From positions 4,252,359-4,316,358 of the forward strand of contig NC_087075.1 of the NCBI RefSeq assembly GCF_026151205.1: a stretch of DNA of 64,000 nucleotides, given 5' to 3'. This document shows, piece after piece, positions 1-11,578 of this stretch (positions are counted from its first letter, which is position 1; each line of letters begins with the position of its first letter). The notes beneath the pieces were generated by a model. That model searched no databases and had not been told where the DNA came from. It saw only the letters and a program-made list of their open reading frames with translations. The position numbers and the translations under genes were made by a program. Origin of the DNA: Bolinopsis microptera. Lineage: Eukaryota > Ctenophora > Tentaculata > Lobata > Bolinopsidae.

Positions 1-3000
1 TGAACGCGTACACTGAAGAGGGTCGCATAAAGTCGCACTACGATGGTGTTCTGGGTCTGTCTCCTTATCTAAACACTGAAGGAGATATCTACCGCACTCT
101 AGAGAGGGTTTACAGTGACAATGATCTGCGGTTAACGGTGCGTTTTTTTAAAGTCCCGTTTTGTTTTGTCAAGTATTTTAATATCATAGTGATAAATTGA
201 TCAATTAACTGTTCCTAATGAAAGGATACCACTGATACACTGTACAATTATAAAGTTATAATAAGATCTTGTAAACTCAGCCCTTTCAGCCGACTGACGC
301 ACTGGTGTATGATTCAGTGTATCTGATAGCACACGGACTAGATGAACTATACAGAACCAACCCCAGGATTGAGATGAACAATTTTAAGGGGGAGTGCTAC
401 GAGGCTGCTGCTTATGATTGGATCCTAGGGACTGAGATTTACACCAAGTTCACTGCGGTTTAAATTCATATGTAACTTATGAATTCATATATATCAATGT
501 ATCTACAGTTATAATTCGTTATGATAAAGAATAGTCTAACAGAAATTAGTCCCAGAATGAAACTTTTACCTTCGAGTTAATGTTAAGGTAAGTTAAACTG
601 AGAACCCCTCAGCTGAGTTACCAGGGCATCACAGGAACCAATCAGATGTGGCCAAACAGCCGACCAGAGAGGGACTCCTACAGGTACAACATCGTCAACT
701 TCAACAGACATCTCTTAAAGAGTGACTCGGTGACAACGGTAATCTACTTAGATGGATACAATTAACTTACGATTACTTGTTACATAATCAGCTTGTGCAG
801 AGTGAAATGTAAATTCCCCACAATGAGTATACTTTTTGATAAACATAACATGAAACTCATCACTACTCAGATTGGGAGCTGGGACCCGTACAGAAGTCCC
901 ACTATCTCCCTTACAAAACAGCCTGTATGGACCCATGGGATGGAGGATGCTCCTACGGATAACCCTATGATAACTGATGTTACTCTCCGGTTGGGGGTAT
1001 TGGAGGACAAACCCTTCATTATCTACAATTATACTAACTACGGGTATCCTAATTGCTCCTGTGAGTTCTACTGATTCATCTAGTTTATTATTTGCAAAAC
1101 TTCATGAAAGAAATGATGGAATGTTCAAGTCAAAAGAGGTCGATTGCTTGTTTAGTTCATATCAAAGGACATTAATCTCTTAATCATCTCTTTCTCTCTC
1201 TCTAACATCCTCAAAAAATGAGTTTTTTTATTTTTGTAATACGTCACAAGTTATGACGTCACAAATTATGACGTCACAAGTTATGACGTCACAAGTTATG
1301 ACGTCACAAGTTATGACGTCACAAGTTATGACGTCACAAGTTATGACGTCACAAGTTATGACGTCACAAGTTATGACGTCACAAGTTATGACGTCACAAT
1401 TTATGACGTCACAATTTATAACGTCACAACCTCACGCTATACATCATAATAAACTTATAATTTGCAGCAATGCCCAACAGAGACTGGTGCTACACAGGGG
1501 TGAGTATTGACATCATCAGACACCTTCAGAACAAACTAAACTTCAAGTACGAGTTTATAGAGTCACCAGATGGGAAGTTTGGGAGTGAGGTTAATGGAGT
1601 CTGGAACGGTCTTATCAATGAGATCGGTGGAAAGGTAATTTAAAAAGGCTAAATTCCTGTTACTCATTGTCGTAAATTACCAGGTTACTTTTGGTAGGAC
1701 TACTTAAGTGTTTTCTAAGATAAAGTGCCTCCAAGTTTAAGTACTTGCGTCTTGGTAACAGCTGAAGACGATATAATACACATGTATTTTGAAAGCTCAT
1801 TCTATCTTTCTATATAATAAAACCTTTTGTGTCATTTATATAGGGTGGGCCAAAAGTCAGTACCCATACGTTGGGTCTTATACCTCCGCCGTCTTTTATA
1901 TTTGAGAATTGTTGCTTTGCAGTGACTGAGCTATAAAGGCCAACGTATGGGTACTGTATTGGCCCACCCTGTATTTTCCAAGAACACTCTCCAGGAGAGG
2001 GAAAAGTTTGAGAAAACTTAAATAATATTATTTCTCTCAGTGGGTAGATCATGATTTACAGATTGAATTTAGATACGAAGGACGAAATAAGTGTTGCTAT
2101 AAATCAGTTTCAACAAAATAAAGCTGATAACATTGAGATAATGTTATAAATCGATAGTCTTGCAAATTTGTCCCAAGATAATGGGTAGAGATAGATTCGA
2201 ATGGTTTACAAATCATAAAAAGAAAAAGAAATTTATTTTCAGAGGCTAGATGTAGGAGTGGTCGGGTTTGGAACGTCTCACAGCAGAGAGAAAGTTGTGA
2301 ACTTTGGGATATCTTTTTACCCAGGGGGTGTTAGAATGGCGACCAGTAAAGATATCTCTACCACGGACTACTTCTTCTTCTTACGACCCTTCTCTAGAAA
2401 TGTGTGGTAGGAAGATTTTGAGTCTTTTATCTTTTTATCTCAAATATTCGGTGTCCTTTATATTTGTTCGCGCATTTTCGTTGTGGTCCCTTTTTTAAGG
2501 TAAACCACGTGGGTGCAATCAGATGTAACCACACGATGCCATACCTCATTTCCATCTAGATCTTCTTTCTCATCTACTACATTCTTTACAACATTTACAG
2601 CATTTATAAGTGTAATAGTACTGTTACTCATAGTTATATAACCGTTATAAATATTTATCGAAAAAAAATGAGACTTTTTTATTTGTATGTCATAATTATT
2701 CCATAATCTGACCTTCCCGTTTCAGGATCTCAATACTGGGTGGGATCGTGTTCTTCTTCGCTATCCTCTACCTCCTGGACAGGTTCAGCCCGTATGGTAA
2801 TGATGGAGGAATCAGGTTTAAAAGTAAATTGTGCATGTGTGAGAACTGTGCAAGGCTACTAAAGAGAGGGGGGTTCAGAGACAATCTGTGTCCGTTTAAG
2901 GAGGACCACGATCTAAAACATGAAATGGGTAGGTAATCTGGCAATCAGGTACCTTTTATTTTATTGCTCTGTTACATCGTTGCGGACCTCTAATTAAGTC

Positions 3001-6000
3001 CCTCTCAAATTGTGAAATATTTTATCACAAATGAGTTACAATTTCAGCGATTATGAGTGCCCCGAACGCTCTCTGGCTCTCTATCTGTTCGTTCCTAACT
3101 GTTGCCCCTGCCGACGGTATCCCCAAAAACTGGTCAGGTCAGATCATGGTTATCACCATTTTACTTTCATTACCATTACAATAGCTGTTTTAAATGATAA
3201 CTGGAAATAAATTATGTTGATGAATGATTAATACACTTATACAGATGTTTCAAGTGATTTTAATAGCTTTGATGTGCATGATGTACATTCTTACATTGTA
3301 CAATCTACATTATAACACGATATCCAGCTACTTGGGATATTAACACGTGCACAACCCAGCTACTTGGGATATTAACACGTGCACAACCCAGCTACTTGGG
3401 ATATTAACACGTGCACAACCCAGCTACTTGGGATATTAACACGTGCACAACCCAGCTACTTGGGATATTAACACGTGCACAACCCAGCTACTTGGGATAT
3501 TAACACGTGCACAACCCAGCTACTTGGGATATTAACACGTGCACAACCCAGCTACTTGGGATATTAACACGTGCACAACCCAGCTACTTGGGATATTAAC
3601 ACGTGCACAACCCAGCTACTTGGGATATTAACACGTGCACAACCCAGCTACTTGGGATATTAACACGTGCACAACCCAGCTACTTGGGATATTAACACTT
3701 GCACAACCCAGCTACTTGGGATATTAACACGTGCACAACCCAGCTACTTGGGATATTAACACGTGCACAACCCAGCTACTTGGGGTATTAACACGTGCAC
3801 AACCCAGCTACTTGGGATATTAACACGTGCACGTAACCCAGCTACTTGGGATATTAACACGTGCACGTAACCCAGCTACTTGGGATATTAACACGTGCAC
3901 AACCCAGCTACTTGGGATATTAACACGTGCACAACCCAGCTACTTGGGATATTAACACGTGCACAACCCAGCTACTTGGGATATTAACACGTGCACAACC
4001 CAGCTACTTGGGATATTAACACGTGCACAACCCAGGTCGGATCATGATAACCATATGGTGGATGATATGTCTGGTCATGGTCAGCATGTACACTGCCAAC
4101 CTGGCTGCTTTTCTGACAGGTTAACTTTCACTTTTGCTTTTATTTTCATGTGGTCAGCATGCATATACCACCAATTTAACAAGAAATGTTGCCGCTTTTC
4201 TTTTGTGGATGGCCGCTAAATTTCCCGATCCGTGATGGCCGCCCAGTTAATTCCATATTAAATTAGAAATACATTTCTATGTCATATGTAACACTAACCA
4301 TATGTTTATTGTTTATGCAACCTGATATAGTGATATGACACGGATCTGTGCAAAATGGTAATACTATAATTTACTAACTCGAAATAATATGCTATCAATT
4401 AGTGCCTATAAGCTAGTTGGATGAAATTAACGATTTGATCGGTTCAGCGTCGCGCGCCAATACCAATTTAATTCAGATTTCAGAATATTGCGCAAAATAA
4501 CTTTGCGGAGTGACAAACAAAATTTGGTTGCTTTACTGACAATGACATGGATTTGTTGAGCATCAATTTGTAGCTTTTACGTTAGAGTTATGGTGAGGGT
4601 CAATTTTCGGGGGGTCAATTGTCGGGGTGTAAATTGTCGAGGTGTAAATTGTCGGGGTGTAAATTGTCGGAGGGTCAATTCTCGGGGGGTCAATTGTAGG
4701 GGGGTCAATTGTCGATATAATTAATGGGCAATTTAGTTCATTTGTGTGGTATGTTCGCCTTAGTATCCACATTTAAACAAATAAAAAGCTATAACTTACA
4801 GAGAATATGTAGTCTAGGCTTACCTTTCATATAAAGTAAGTCTCATTCAAAAATATTGATATTTAACCAATTTATGGGCCGAAATCTATTAAATTTGGTG
4901 CGTATGCCCAAATTTGGGCAAATGGTTTTTGGCCCATAACTCAGTCATCTTTTGTCCAATCTTGATGAAATTTCATTTATGAGTTTAGGAGCCCACTAGC
5001 TACAACCTGGGGTTTCGACATGTTCAGGGTATTAGGTCAAATTGGGCCTAATTTGGACCAAATATGGGCGTGGCTGCACCGCGGGCACCGTTTGGCGGTT
5101 GGTGTCCGGGACCCCTCAAAAGTTCGGTCACCGGTCCTAGTTTGTTGAAATCAAACCCCCTATCTTGAAATCAAACCCCCTCCTTAATATATAATGTTAC
5201 GCTCAATGGACTCTGCAATCTATATTACAATCGTGGCAATTACGTCGCGACGGTCGTTTTCTTCATTAGGTTCAAGGTCGCAATATTTATTGCAGCGGAA
5301 AACATTAAAGTTTTAGCAGATTGTCCGGCTAAATCTCCCTTTATATGGTGTTACCAGGTTACATCTAGTCTCGTATTCTGTACAATAACAATGGCTCCAG
5401 AATTATAAAAATTATAGCTCGCCAGTGAACTATAGTTTTTATAGTTCCCTTAAATCACTCCAGCATTCTCACATAGCATACGTAACAGCTCCTTTTCCTT
5501 TGCGTGTGTAATGAAATAATCGCCTTCCTATATTATAGAATGTTTGAGTTAACTTTGTTTGTCGAATTTGCTCGCCCTATCTCTCTCTCCTCTCCTCCTT
5601 TCTTTGTTTTCTCTGTCCTGCAGTGATCATGCACGCCACGCCGAGGCCAAAACTTGCGGCGGAGGCGGCGTTTTTTACCTCTTTCCCTCAAAATTACTCG
5701 TGACTATCAAATTTCACTAGTTCTGTGACTCTGCACGTTTGACTCTGTGAGTTCATCTTTTTGTTGCTCTCCTTCAGTCGGCTGTTTTTCTTTCGCTCTT
5801 CAATTTTTGTAAATCTTCAGGATACAAGCTATAACTTTATGATATCTTTTTATCAACTTATTAAGTTCACAATGATTTCTAAACTTGGTCTGTTTTGTTC
5901 TACATCAAATAAAATTTTATCATTCACATATTAACACATCCCTACACGGGAATCGGTCGCGAGGGCGGAAGTCGCGAGGGCGGAGGTCTCGAGGACGGAA

Positions 6001-9000
6001 GACCCAAGGGCGTAGGACTCATGTGATCGACCTCCGCCCTCGAGTCCAACCTTTTAGGAAACTTCCGCCCTTGAGTCCTACGCCCTTGGGTCTTCCGTCC
6101 TCGAGACCTCCGCCCTCGCGACTTCCGCCCTCGTGTCCTATACCCGATATGTGATACACATATCGCATAAGCTAATTTATTCACGTTAAGCTGGCACTCA
6201 ATCATAACAGTTTAAAAACTTTTATAAATACCATCTTAGAAAGCAACGATGGAAGTCCAAACGATCATTATTAAGATAAAGGATGGTGATCCTCTGCTCG
6301 TGTCAAAAAACCTACTTACCAAGGATAGCCGTATGTTTACGTATCTAATAGAGGAATTAAAATATGATGAGCTTGATCTAGAGGATTTCTCAACTGAAAC
6401 AGTTTCCCTGTTTCTAACCCTACTAGATGACAGACAACTGGGTGAAATTGAAGATGGAATATTCAGAGAATTGCACAAAATAGCCAAAGTGTTTGAAGTC
6501 AACTGGTTGAGAGAAAGATGCTGCAATTGGTTAAAATGCAGAATGGACTCCATCGCAGAAAATAATGAAATAAAGTTCCTATTCGACGAATGCTGGTATA
6601 TTCTCAAAAAGTGGGAGGATAAAGAAATGACAAATGAACTGGTTTCAAGTTTGGCTCTGAAGGACAATTCATCGTTTATCTCAGAATATATGTCAGATCT
6701 TGACAAACTGGAGACAGGGCAGATAGATTTGCTAGTCAAACTTGGAAGAAGCAACACTGATCACTTCCTCCAAATCATTTTGCACAACTTGTCCGGTCAA
6801 AAAGTTTTGAATGAAAAAGTGAGACATCTTCTTGAAAACATAAATTTGGCGTTATGTTGTAAAAGAAATGAGGAGCTGTATCTTGAAGTGTTTGAAGTTA
6901 TATCGAACTTGTCCGGGATATCAGTTGCTGATCTGAAATCTACTCACCAACTCACGTTAGAAACTACAAGATTAACCAGTTCTAGAAGAGAAAAAATAAA
7001 ATCAGGAACATGTGTTGTGTATGATGCTAAGGAATATATTTCCCTTCTGAATAGTTGTAAAACATTGAATGATATCACTAAAGCTGTAGATAAAGGCCGC
7101 ATAACATCCATATTAGTGGTAGTTGATGTGTTGATAAGGATTTTCCTTGGTGATGCAGCTAACAAAGATCAAGAAACTGTTAAACTATTTGTGACTGCAC
7201 TCACAAATATTTGCAGTGTTAAAGAGCTACAAAAGGTATCTAGATATTATTTAGATATCATCATAACAGCTTTAAACTACTTTACTCTAGAACAATCAGG
7301 ACAGCTTATCACGCTGCTGAAGGAGTTGAAGAAGAACGAGACGTTCTGTACGCACCATGAGATCGTTACAATAAAACATCATAAAATAAATAAAGTAACA
7401 GCGGAAAAGGAGTACAAAATCCTGTTTAAATTCAAACATCCTGGAACAGGAACCTGCACAGAGTCTGATAGTACGTGCGGTTTTATCTTGAGAAATATTA
7501 GCCATGAAGGTAACAGTACCACTACACTGTGCACACAAGGTGAGGACTACAAGAACACAGGATTACATTATCATGATGTCATATCCGCACGTGACATGGA
7601 CTGGTATGATAAATATATAATATATAAATGGTATGATAAATACTCAGGTACCACACCTGCTGGTTACAAGGTAACAGTGGTAGGGAGGTGCAAGTGGTGG
7701 GAGGAGTGGCTACCAGCTGACATAACAGACTGGAAGTATGAAGCACGTTTTGTAGACTACAATGTTGCTGATTACTTGGTCGCTAAACGAAATTAGTGCT
7801 TTTCATACTTATTCTGTGAGATTTGACTCATTTTGACATAGTATTTCGTTTGTTAGACTCTGGATCAGTATACAGACAATTATCACTTTACCCGGTTACA
7901 AAAGCTGGGTCAGTAGATTGCAGTAATTTTGTAAATACCTTTAATTGTTTCATATTTTTGAAGAAGACAGATTATATAATGAATATCAACGATCAATATT
8001 TATTATATAGTTAGTTTACGATTATGTTTGAAATTTATTGCAGTTTTTGTTGTAACACTAACTCATGATTATGCTGGTATTATTAGATTTATGTCTTGGT
8101 GCAGCATACAAAAGTAACCATCATGTGTTTACTATTTACGTGTTTAATCTTATCCTGTGTTTTATTTCGTGTTAAATGTTATCTTGCACTTGTTTTAACG
8201 TAAGATAGATAACAGAAAAGGGGAGGAAGAGAAAAATAAAGGAGATAGTGAACACCTTTAATTGATACTATGTCCATCTTGAGAATTGACCCTGCTACCA
8301 CTTTACGTCTGGTATAATTGAGTGTTCTGATGAGTTCGTTTCTTTCTTTTTATCTGAGCTATAACATTTTCTGAAACCCTCTCCTCTTGTAGTAGATATG
8401 GTAAAACGTCACTAAACCTCATTATAATAGAGAAATCAGCTTGTATTTGCAAATATAAATCATGTCAGAAGCATTCTGATATGATGAATGGTTCTGAACT
8501 GCATTTCAGTTTCCAGTAAAGGTGTTGATATACGCTCAGTGGATTTAGTTTAACTGCATTTCAGTTTCCAGTAAAGGTGTTGATATACACTCAGTGGATG
8601 AGTTCTGATTTAGTTAAACTGCATTTCAGTTTCCAGTAAAGGTGTTAATATACACTCAGTTTAACTGCATTTCAGTTTCCAGTAAAGGTGTTGATATACA
8701 CTCAGTGGATGATTTAGTTTAACTGCATTTCAGTTTCCAGTAAAGGTGTTGATATACGCTCAGTGGATGATCTCCTGGGCCAACAAGAGTACGCTTTTGG
8801 CACAGTGGAAGGATCGATCACAGAGAATCTGTTCATCAATAGTGATGTAAGACATTAAGATTCCGATTCTATTACTACTATAGTTGATTCTATTACTACT
8901 AGTTGATTTTATTACTACTAGTTACTCTTCTAGCTGAGAACGACTAACAAGTCTTATTTGATATTTTAATTATTTTTAATTTTGAACAACAACCTATTAA

Positions 9001-11533
9001 TTAAGCAATTACATTTGTAGAACCCTGGCCTCCACCGCCACCGCTTTTCGTTTTTGCCCTTCTATTTCTTTTTTATCCTAAATTTTTAATTATCAGAATG
9101 CCAAGTCACTTTAATCCACCAAACAACCAGAACGCCAAATTACGGAAACTGTACGACCGTAGTGCATCAACTGAGTCCTATAAAGAAGGAGTTACACGGA
9201 TGAAGCTGGGAAAGTATATTTTTCTTTACGGTAACGGTCCTCTCGACCTAACCACCTCAATTAACTGCAATTTGGAAATAATTGGCGATGTCCTCGTAGA
9301 TTTCGGGTATGAAGAAATTATTGGTTTTTTGATAAATTTAAATTTGTTAAAAATCCATTTGAAAAAGGTATATGAAGAGGTGGAAATGAAATGTTACGTT
9401 TTACCAGTTATTGTTATTTCATTTGAATGACTGTTTCAGTGTTTCATTTTAGCTTCCAGTTATAATTCCTGCCAGAATAACAATTTTAACATTTTCAGGT
9501 ACGCATTTGCGTTTCAGATCGACTCTCCCTACATTGAACTTTTCAACAGAGAAATGCTGATCCTGCAGGAGAGGGGCATGATAAAGGACTTGTGGCAAAA
9601 ATTTGTTAAAGGTCAATTTTTACAATTAGCTCAGCTGCATTCATGGTCATCGTTCAGACAATTATTCGTTTACTTCCATTGATGGCTATGAAATTCAACC
9701 AACAGTTCAATAACTTGTACATCATCATTTTGATTTTAAGGCGTTAGTGCCGAGTAATGCCTCTGGGTAGTGCTCCTCAATCAATCAAATCATCAATTAA
9801 ATTATGAAATATTTATTGTTTACACAAACCATTCACATGGTTTACTGAACAGTTTGGGGAAAGGAAAATAGTGCCGTATAAATGGTGGAATACGGTATAT
9901 ATCACGGTTTTACTGTACTTGGTAAATCAAAATGAAAACGTACATACTATATATCGCAGTTTCAATTTGAAATTGTTTTCCTTTTCAACTTTTATTTTTA
10001 AAATGTTTAATCGTAATCATAAACATCAGGTCATTGCGACGAAGATGATGATTTTGATGCTGAAGCAGACAGTCTTGAAGTAGTCAACTTGCTGGGTTAG
10101 TAATTTAATATTATAAATTGATACGTATTTCTGACGTTTTCTGACAAATATGTTCATAAGGTCTAAAAATATAAAGTTTTAAATACTTCTGTCACAATTT
10201 CGGAATTTCTTATGTTTCTGATTGGGGATAAGTCTCCACTTAAAAACAAAATATGGATAGAATAAATTATGGATAAAATAAAGATAAAATAACCAAAATT
10301 CCAAAAATGTGACTTATGCACATTTACGAAAGATATCCGATTTTGTTTAGTGCAATTAATACACTAAAAGCTGTAAGCCTGTTAATTACCTACCGGACAG
10401 CAGGGGATCAAAAGAGCATAAGAAGCATAAAGCAACAAATCCACCAAACCGCGAGATAGATCCTTATGACAATTTTATGGCATTAAACTATACATAAAAT
10501 TTGTCGCAGATAATGCTATAATGGGAAAAATCGCGATTCCGTACATGCCGCGATTTCCTTTTGTCCCTGGTATGTTATAGAGTTATACACTTCCACAGAT
10601 TGACTTGCCACTAAAGCACTAAGGGCGTTATTTTACCAACTGGTTTTCAGAATTACTTATTAGATGGTAACTTATAGGTGGCAACTAGGTGGCAACTAGG
10701 TGGTAACTAGGTGGTAACTAGGTGATCACTAGGTGGTAACTAAGTGGTAACTAAGGGCGTTATTTTAACAAATGGCTTTCAGGACTACTCATTATTTGTG
10801 TTCCCCTCCTAGTCCTCGCTGCTTTAGTCTTTTTGCTGGAGATTCTCGCATCTCCTAAAAAGAAAAATGGAAAAAGATTGGTAAGTAAAAATAAATATAG
10901 CTTCTTTACTGGCCGCAGTTTTACAAAATATAGTTTATTAGTCTTGTTTCAGATGTCTTCATAATTAAATAATTAGGTCTCAACTTCCACTTCCACTTCC
11001 ACTTCCACTTCCACTTTCACTTTCACTTCCACTTCCACTTTCACTTTCACCTTTTCCTAACCAGGACATGGGAGATGCGATACAAGCAGTATTTGAGGAC
11101 GATCAGATGATACAAGCTAACAAAACATCTCAGCCTCTCGTGATATGTAGAGAGGACACTGGTGAGACAATAATCAATGTTGTGTGCTAACTCACTTAAA
11201 AAAATAGCCCCAATAAGGCGTAGCATAAACAGCAAATGAATTTTATCTTCAGATTAGAATCAAATTGTCACGAACGTTAACAATACACAGTTAAATACGT
11301 TACCGATAAGTTTTATCAGCTCACTGAGAGTATCTAAGAAAAAAAAATTCTTCAAGTTTCTTAAAAGACAGCTAAGTTTAACCTGTCCAGATCTCACATA
11401 CGAAGTACCCAGACCGGGCAGCTCCCTAGAGTACGTGAGTCCTGATTTTGATCAGTCAGTGTATGATAGGGAGGCCCTGTGGACACAGTCCCACAACAAA
11501 TCTACTCTTACTGAGACTGCTGATAATATTCTG
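1..11533 (+). CDS. Ionotropic glutamate receptor subunit, 16 exons, 5' end outside window
   Basis: Ligand-gated cation channel of the plasma membrane. Exons, all joining in phase: 1-137, 290-457, 613-738, 871-1060, 1468-1634, 2243-2406, 2726-2928, 3048-3137, 4036-4119, 8734-8846, 9131-9306, 9499-9611, 10030-10095, 10783-10880, 11065-11161, 11391-11533, about 711 residues. Order: end of the amino-terminal domain (GVLGLSPYLN); S1 with CYTGVSIDII and the ligand-carboxylate arginine in SHSREKVVNF; M1 (ILGGIVFFFAILYLLDRFSP, about 318-337); pore loop about 384-412; M3 with the family signature MYTANLAAFLT (about 432-442); S2 with YAFGTVEGSITENLF; M4 LLIICVPLLVLAALVFLLE (about 599-617); cytoplasmic tail. 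Odd points: the S2 position that normally holds a ligand-binding Glu/Asp reads FLYGNGPLDL, and the Q/R-site region reads SFLTVAPADG. The last donor (GTGAGT at 11534) is strong, so more exons may follow. The family is certain; the subtype is not assigned. Confidence 0.93.
1240..1430. repeat. 15-bp minisatellite carrying 11 TGACGTCA palindromes
   Basis: The unit is ttatgacgtcacaag, about 12 copies, in the receptor intron just before the S1 exon at 1468. Eleven copies contain TGACGTCA, the consensus CRE (CREB/ATF bZIP site). The open frame across it (MTSQ repeats) is a by-product of the repeat. Confidence 0.95.
1841..1971. mobile_element. Short palindromic MITE, mariner-like ends
   Basis: A 131-bp element in a receptor intron with imperfect terminal inverted repeats (tagggtgggccaaaagtcag at the left; complement of ggcccaccctgta at the right) and an inner inverted pair cccatacgttgg / ccaacgtatggg. 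TA at both borders suggests a Tc1/mariner-type target. A relative lies at 20246-20994. Confidence 0.7.
3324..4035. repeat. 32-bp minisatellite, about 22 copies, forming the acceptor of the M3 exon
   Basis: The unit is cagctacttgggatattaac plus acgtgcacaacc, nearly identical in all copies, and each copy holds the E-box palindrome CACGTG. The last partial unit (acaacccag) is the splice acceptor of the M3 exon at 4036. The intron starts with gtcagatcatggttatcacc, which resembles the M3 exon start gtcggatcatgataaccat, so the array lies between two related junctions. Confidence 0.95.
4120..4595. other. Intronic DNA, no gene seen
   Basis: First part of the 4.6-kb receptor intron between the M3 and S2 exons. 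AT-rich, with no exon-like frame and no clear repeat. Confidence 0.5.
4596..4715. repeat. Imperfect 15-17 bp tandem repeat
   Basis: About seven to eight diverged copies around ggggtgtaaattgtc / ggggggtcaattgtc within the same receptor intron. Confidence 0.8.
4783..5160. mobile_element. Dispersed repeat, truncated relative of the 11579-12545 element
   Basis: Long, strong similarity to 12108-12473: shared stretches include ttggtgcgtatgcccaaat, ttttgtccaatcttgatgaa and gggcaccgtttggcggttgg. The inverted partner arm and the terminal ggttcaccctga are missing, so this is a partial copy. It has no coding capacity. Confidence 0.8.
5161..5959. other. Upstream region of the nested BTB gene, no exon seen
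   Basis: Intronic with respect to the receptor and upstream of the BTB gene. It has a pyrimidine-rich stretch near 5577-5620 but no recognisable exon or promoter element. Confidence 0.4.
5960..6133. repeat. Perfect GC-rich inverted repeat, 62-bp arms, just upstream of the BTB gene
   Basis: The left arm 5960-6021 is the exact reverse complement of 6072-6133, with a 50-bp spacer. Each arm is a run of 15-bp units of the type cgcgagggcggaagt. It contrasts sharply with the AT-rich flanks and ends 115 bp before the BTB start codon. Confidence 0.95.
6249..7796 (+). CDS. BTB/POZ-domain protein, single exon, nested in a receptor intron
   Basis: An intact 515-residue frame in the same orientation as the host gene. 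Residues 1-100 look like a BTB/POZ fold: a strand-rich start (VQTIIIKIKDGDPLLVSKNL), the S-R-M-F-x-Y-L-I segment, then LDLEDFSTETVSLFLTLLDD and a leucine-rich helix ending LRERCCNWL. A helical BACK-like middle follows (about 100-350). The C-terminal 140 residues are different, rich in Cys, Trp and Tyr (GRCKWWEEWLPADITDWKYE), perhaps a beta-rich module I cannot name. BTB proteins commonly dimerise and serve as cullin-3 adaptors; that role here is inference. I chose the first ATG in a frame closed by a stop just upstream. The single exon inside a 4.6-kb intron suggests arrival by retroposition. A functional gene is likely because the frame is long and undamaged. Confidence 0.85.
   Translation: MEVQTIIIKIKDGDPLLVSKNLLTKDSRMFTYLIEELKYDELDLEDFSTETVSLFLTLLDDRQLGEIEDGIFRELHKIAKVFEVNWLRERCCNWLKCRMDSIAENNEIKFLFDECWYILKKWEDKEMTNELVSSLALKDNSSFISEYMSDLDKLETGQIDLLVKLGRSNTDHFLQIILHNLSGQKVLNEKVRHLLENINLALCCKRNEELYLEVFEVISNLSGISVADLKSTHQLTLETTRLTSSRREKIKSGTCVVYDAKEYISLLNSCKTLNDITKAVDKGRITSILVVVDVLIRIFLGDAANKDQETVKLFVTALTNICSVKELQKVSRYYLDIIITALNYFTLEQSGQLITLLKELKKNETFCTHHEIVTIKHHKINKVTAEKEYKILFKFKHPGTGTCTESDSTCGFILRNISHEGNSTTTLCTQGEDYKNTGLHYHDVISARDMDWYDKYIIYKWYDKYSGTTPAGYKVTVVGRCKWWEEWLPADITDWKYEARFVDYNVADYLVAKRN
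7797..8490. other. 3' flank of the BTB gene and intronic DNA, no gene seen
   Basis: AT-rich, no exon-like frame. Possible polyadenylation signals (aataaa near 8235) lie downstream of the BTB stop. Confidence 0.45.
8497..8772 (+). repeat. Five tandem copies of a splice acceptor plus the start of the S2 exon
   Basis: The block aactgcatttcag followed by tttccagtaaaggtgttgat and more of the exon start occurs with AG ends at 8509, 8564, 8629, 8675 and 8733. Only the last runs into the real exon (8734-8846). Entry at copy 4 reads into a stop after its exon-like segment, so the first four look like decoys. Confidence 0.95.
10519..10571. mobile_element. Fragment related to the hAT-like MITE at 51636-51784
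   Basis: gggaaaaatcgcgattcc, then ccgcgatttccttttgtccctg, share the unusual tcgcgatt core and the terminal ccttttgtccctg with the complete element. Only one end is preserved. Confidence 0.6.
10618..10790 (+). repeat. Duplicated M4-exon acceptor flanking an 11-bp minisatellite
   Basis: aagggcgttattttaccaac...ggttttcag (AG end 10650) and aagggcgttattttaacaaa...ggctttcag (AG end 10782) are near copies, and each is followed by a similar exon start (aattacttatta versus gactactcatta). Between them lie about six copies of gtggtaactag. Only the second leads into the M4 exon. Confidence 0.9.
10981..11052. repeat. Hexamer repeat acttcc / actttc
   Basis: Roughly twelve copies directly before the acceptor of the tail exon at 11065; it also serves as its polypyrimidine tract. 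Confidence 0.9.
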
Positions 11534-11578
11534 GTGAGTACTACATGGATTATGTTTGATACATTTTGTTTCCTTTAA

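Noticed and set aside
1253..1510. 85-codon frame of MTSQ repeats
   Set aside because: It is the translation of the 15-bp intronic minisatellite and overlaps a receptor exon in another frame.
3324..4035. CRISPR-like appearance of regular repeats
   Set aside because: The 32-bp units are contiguous with no unique spacers, in an animal intron.
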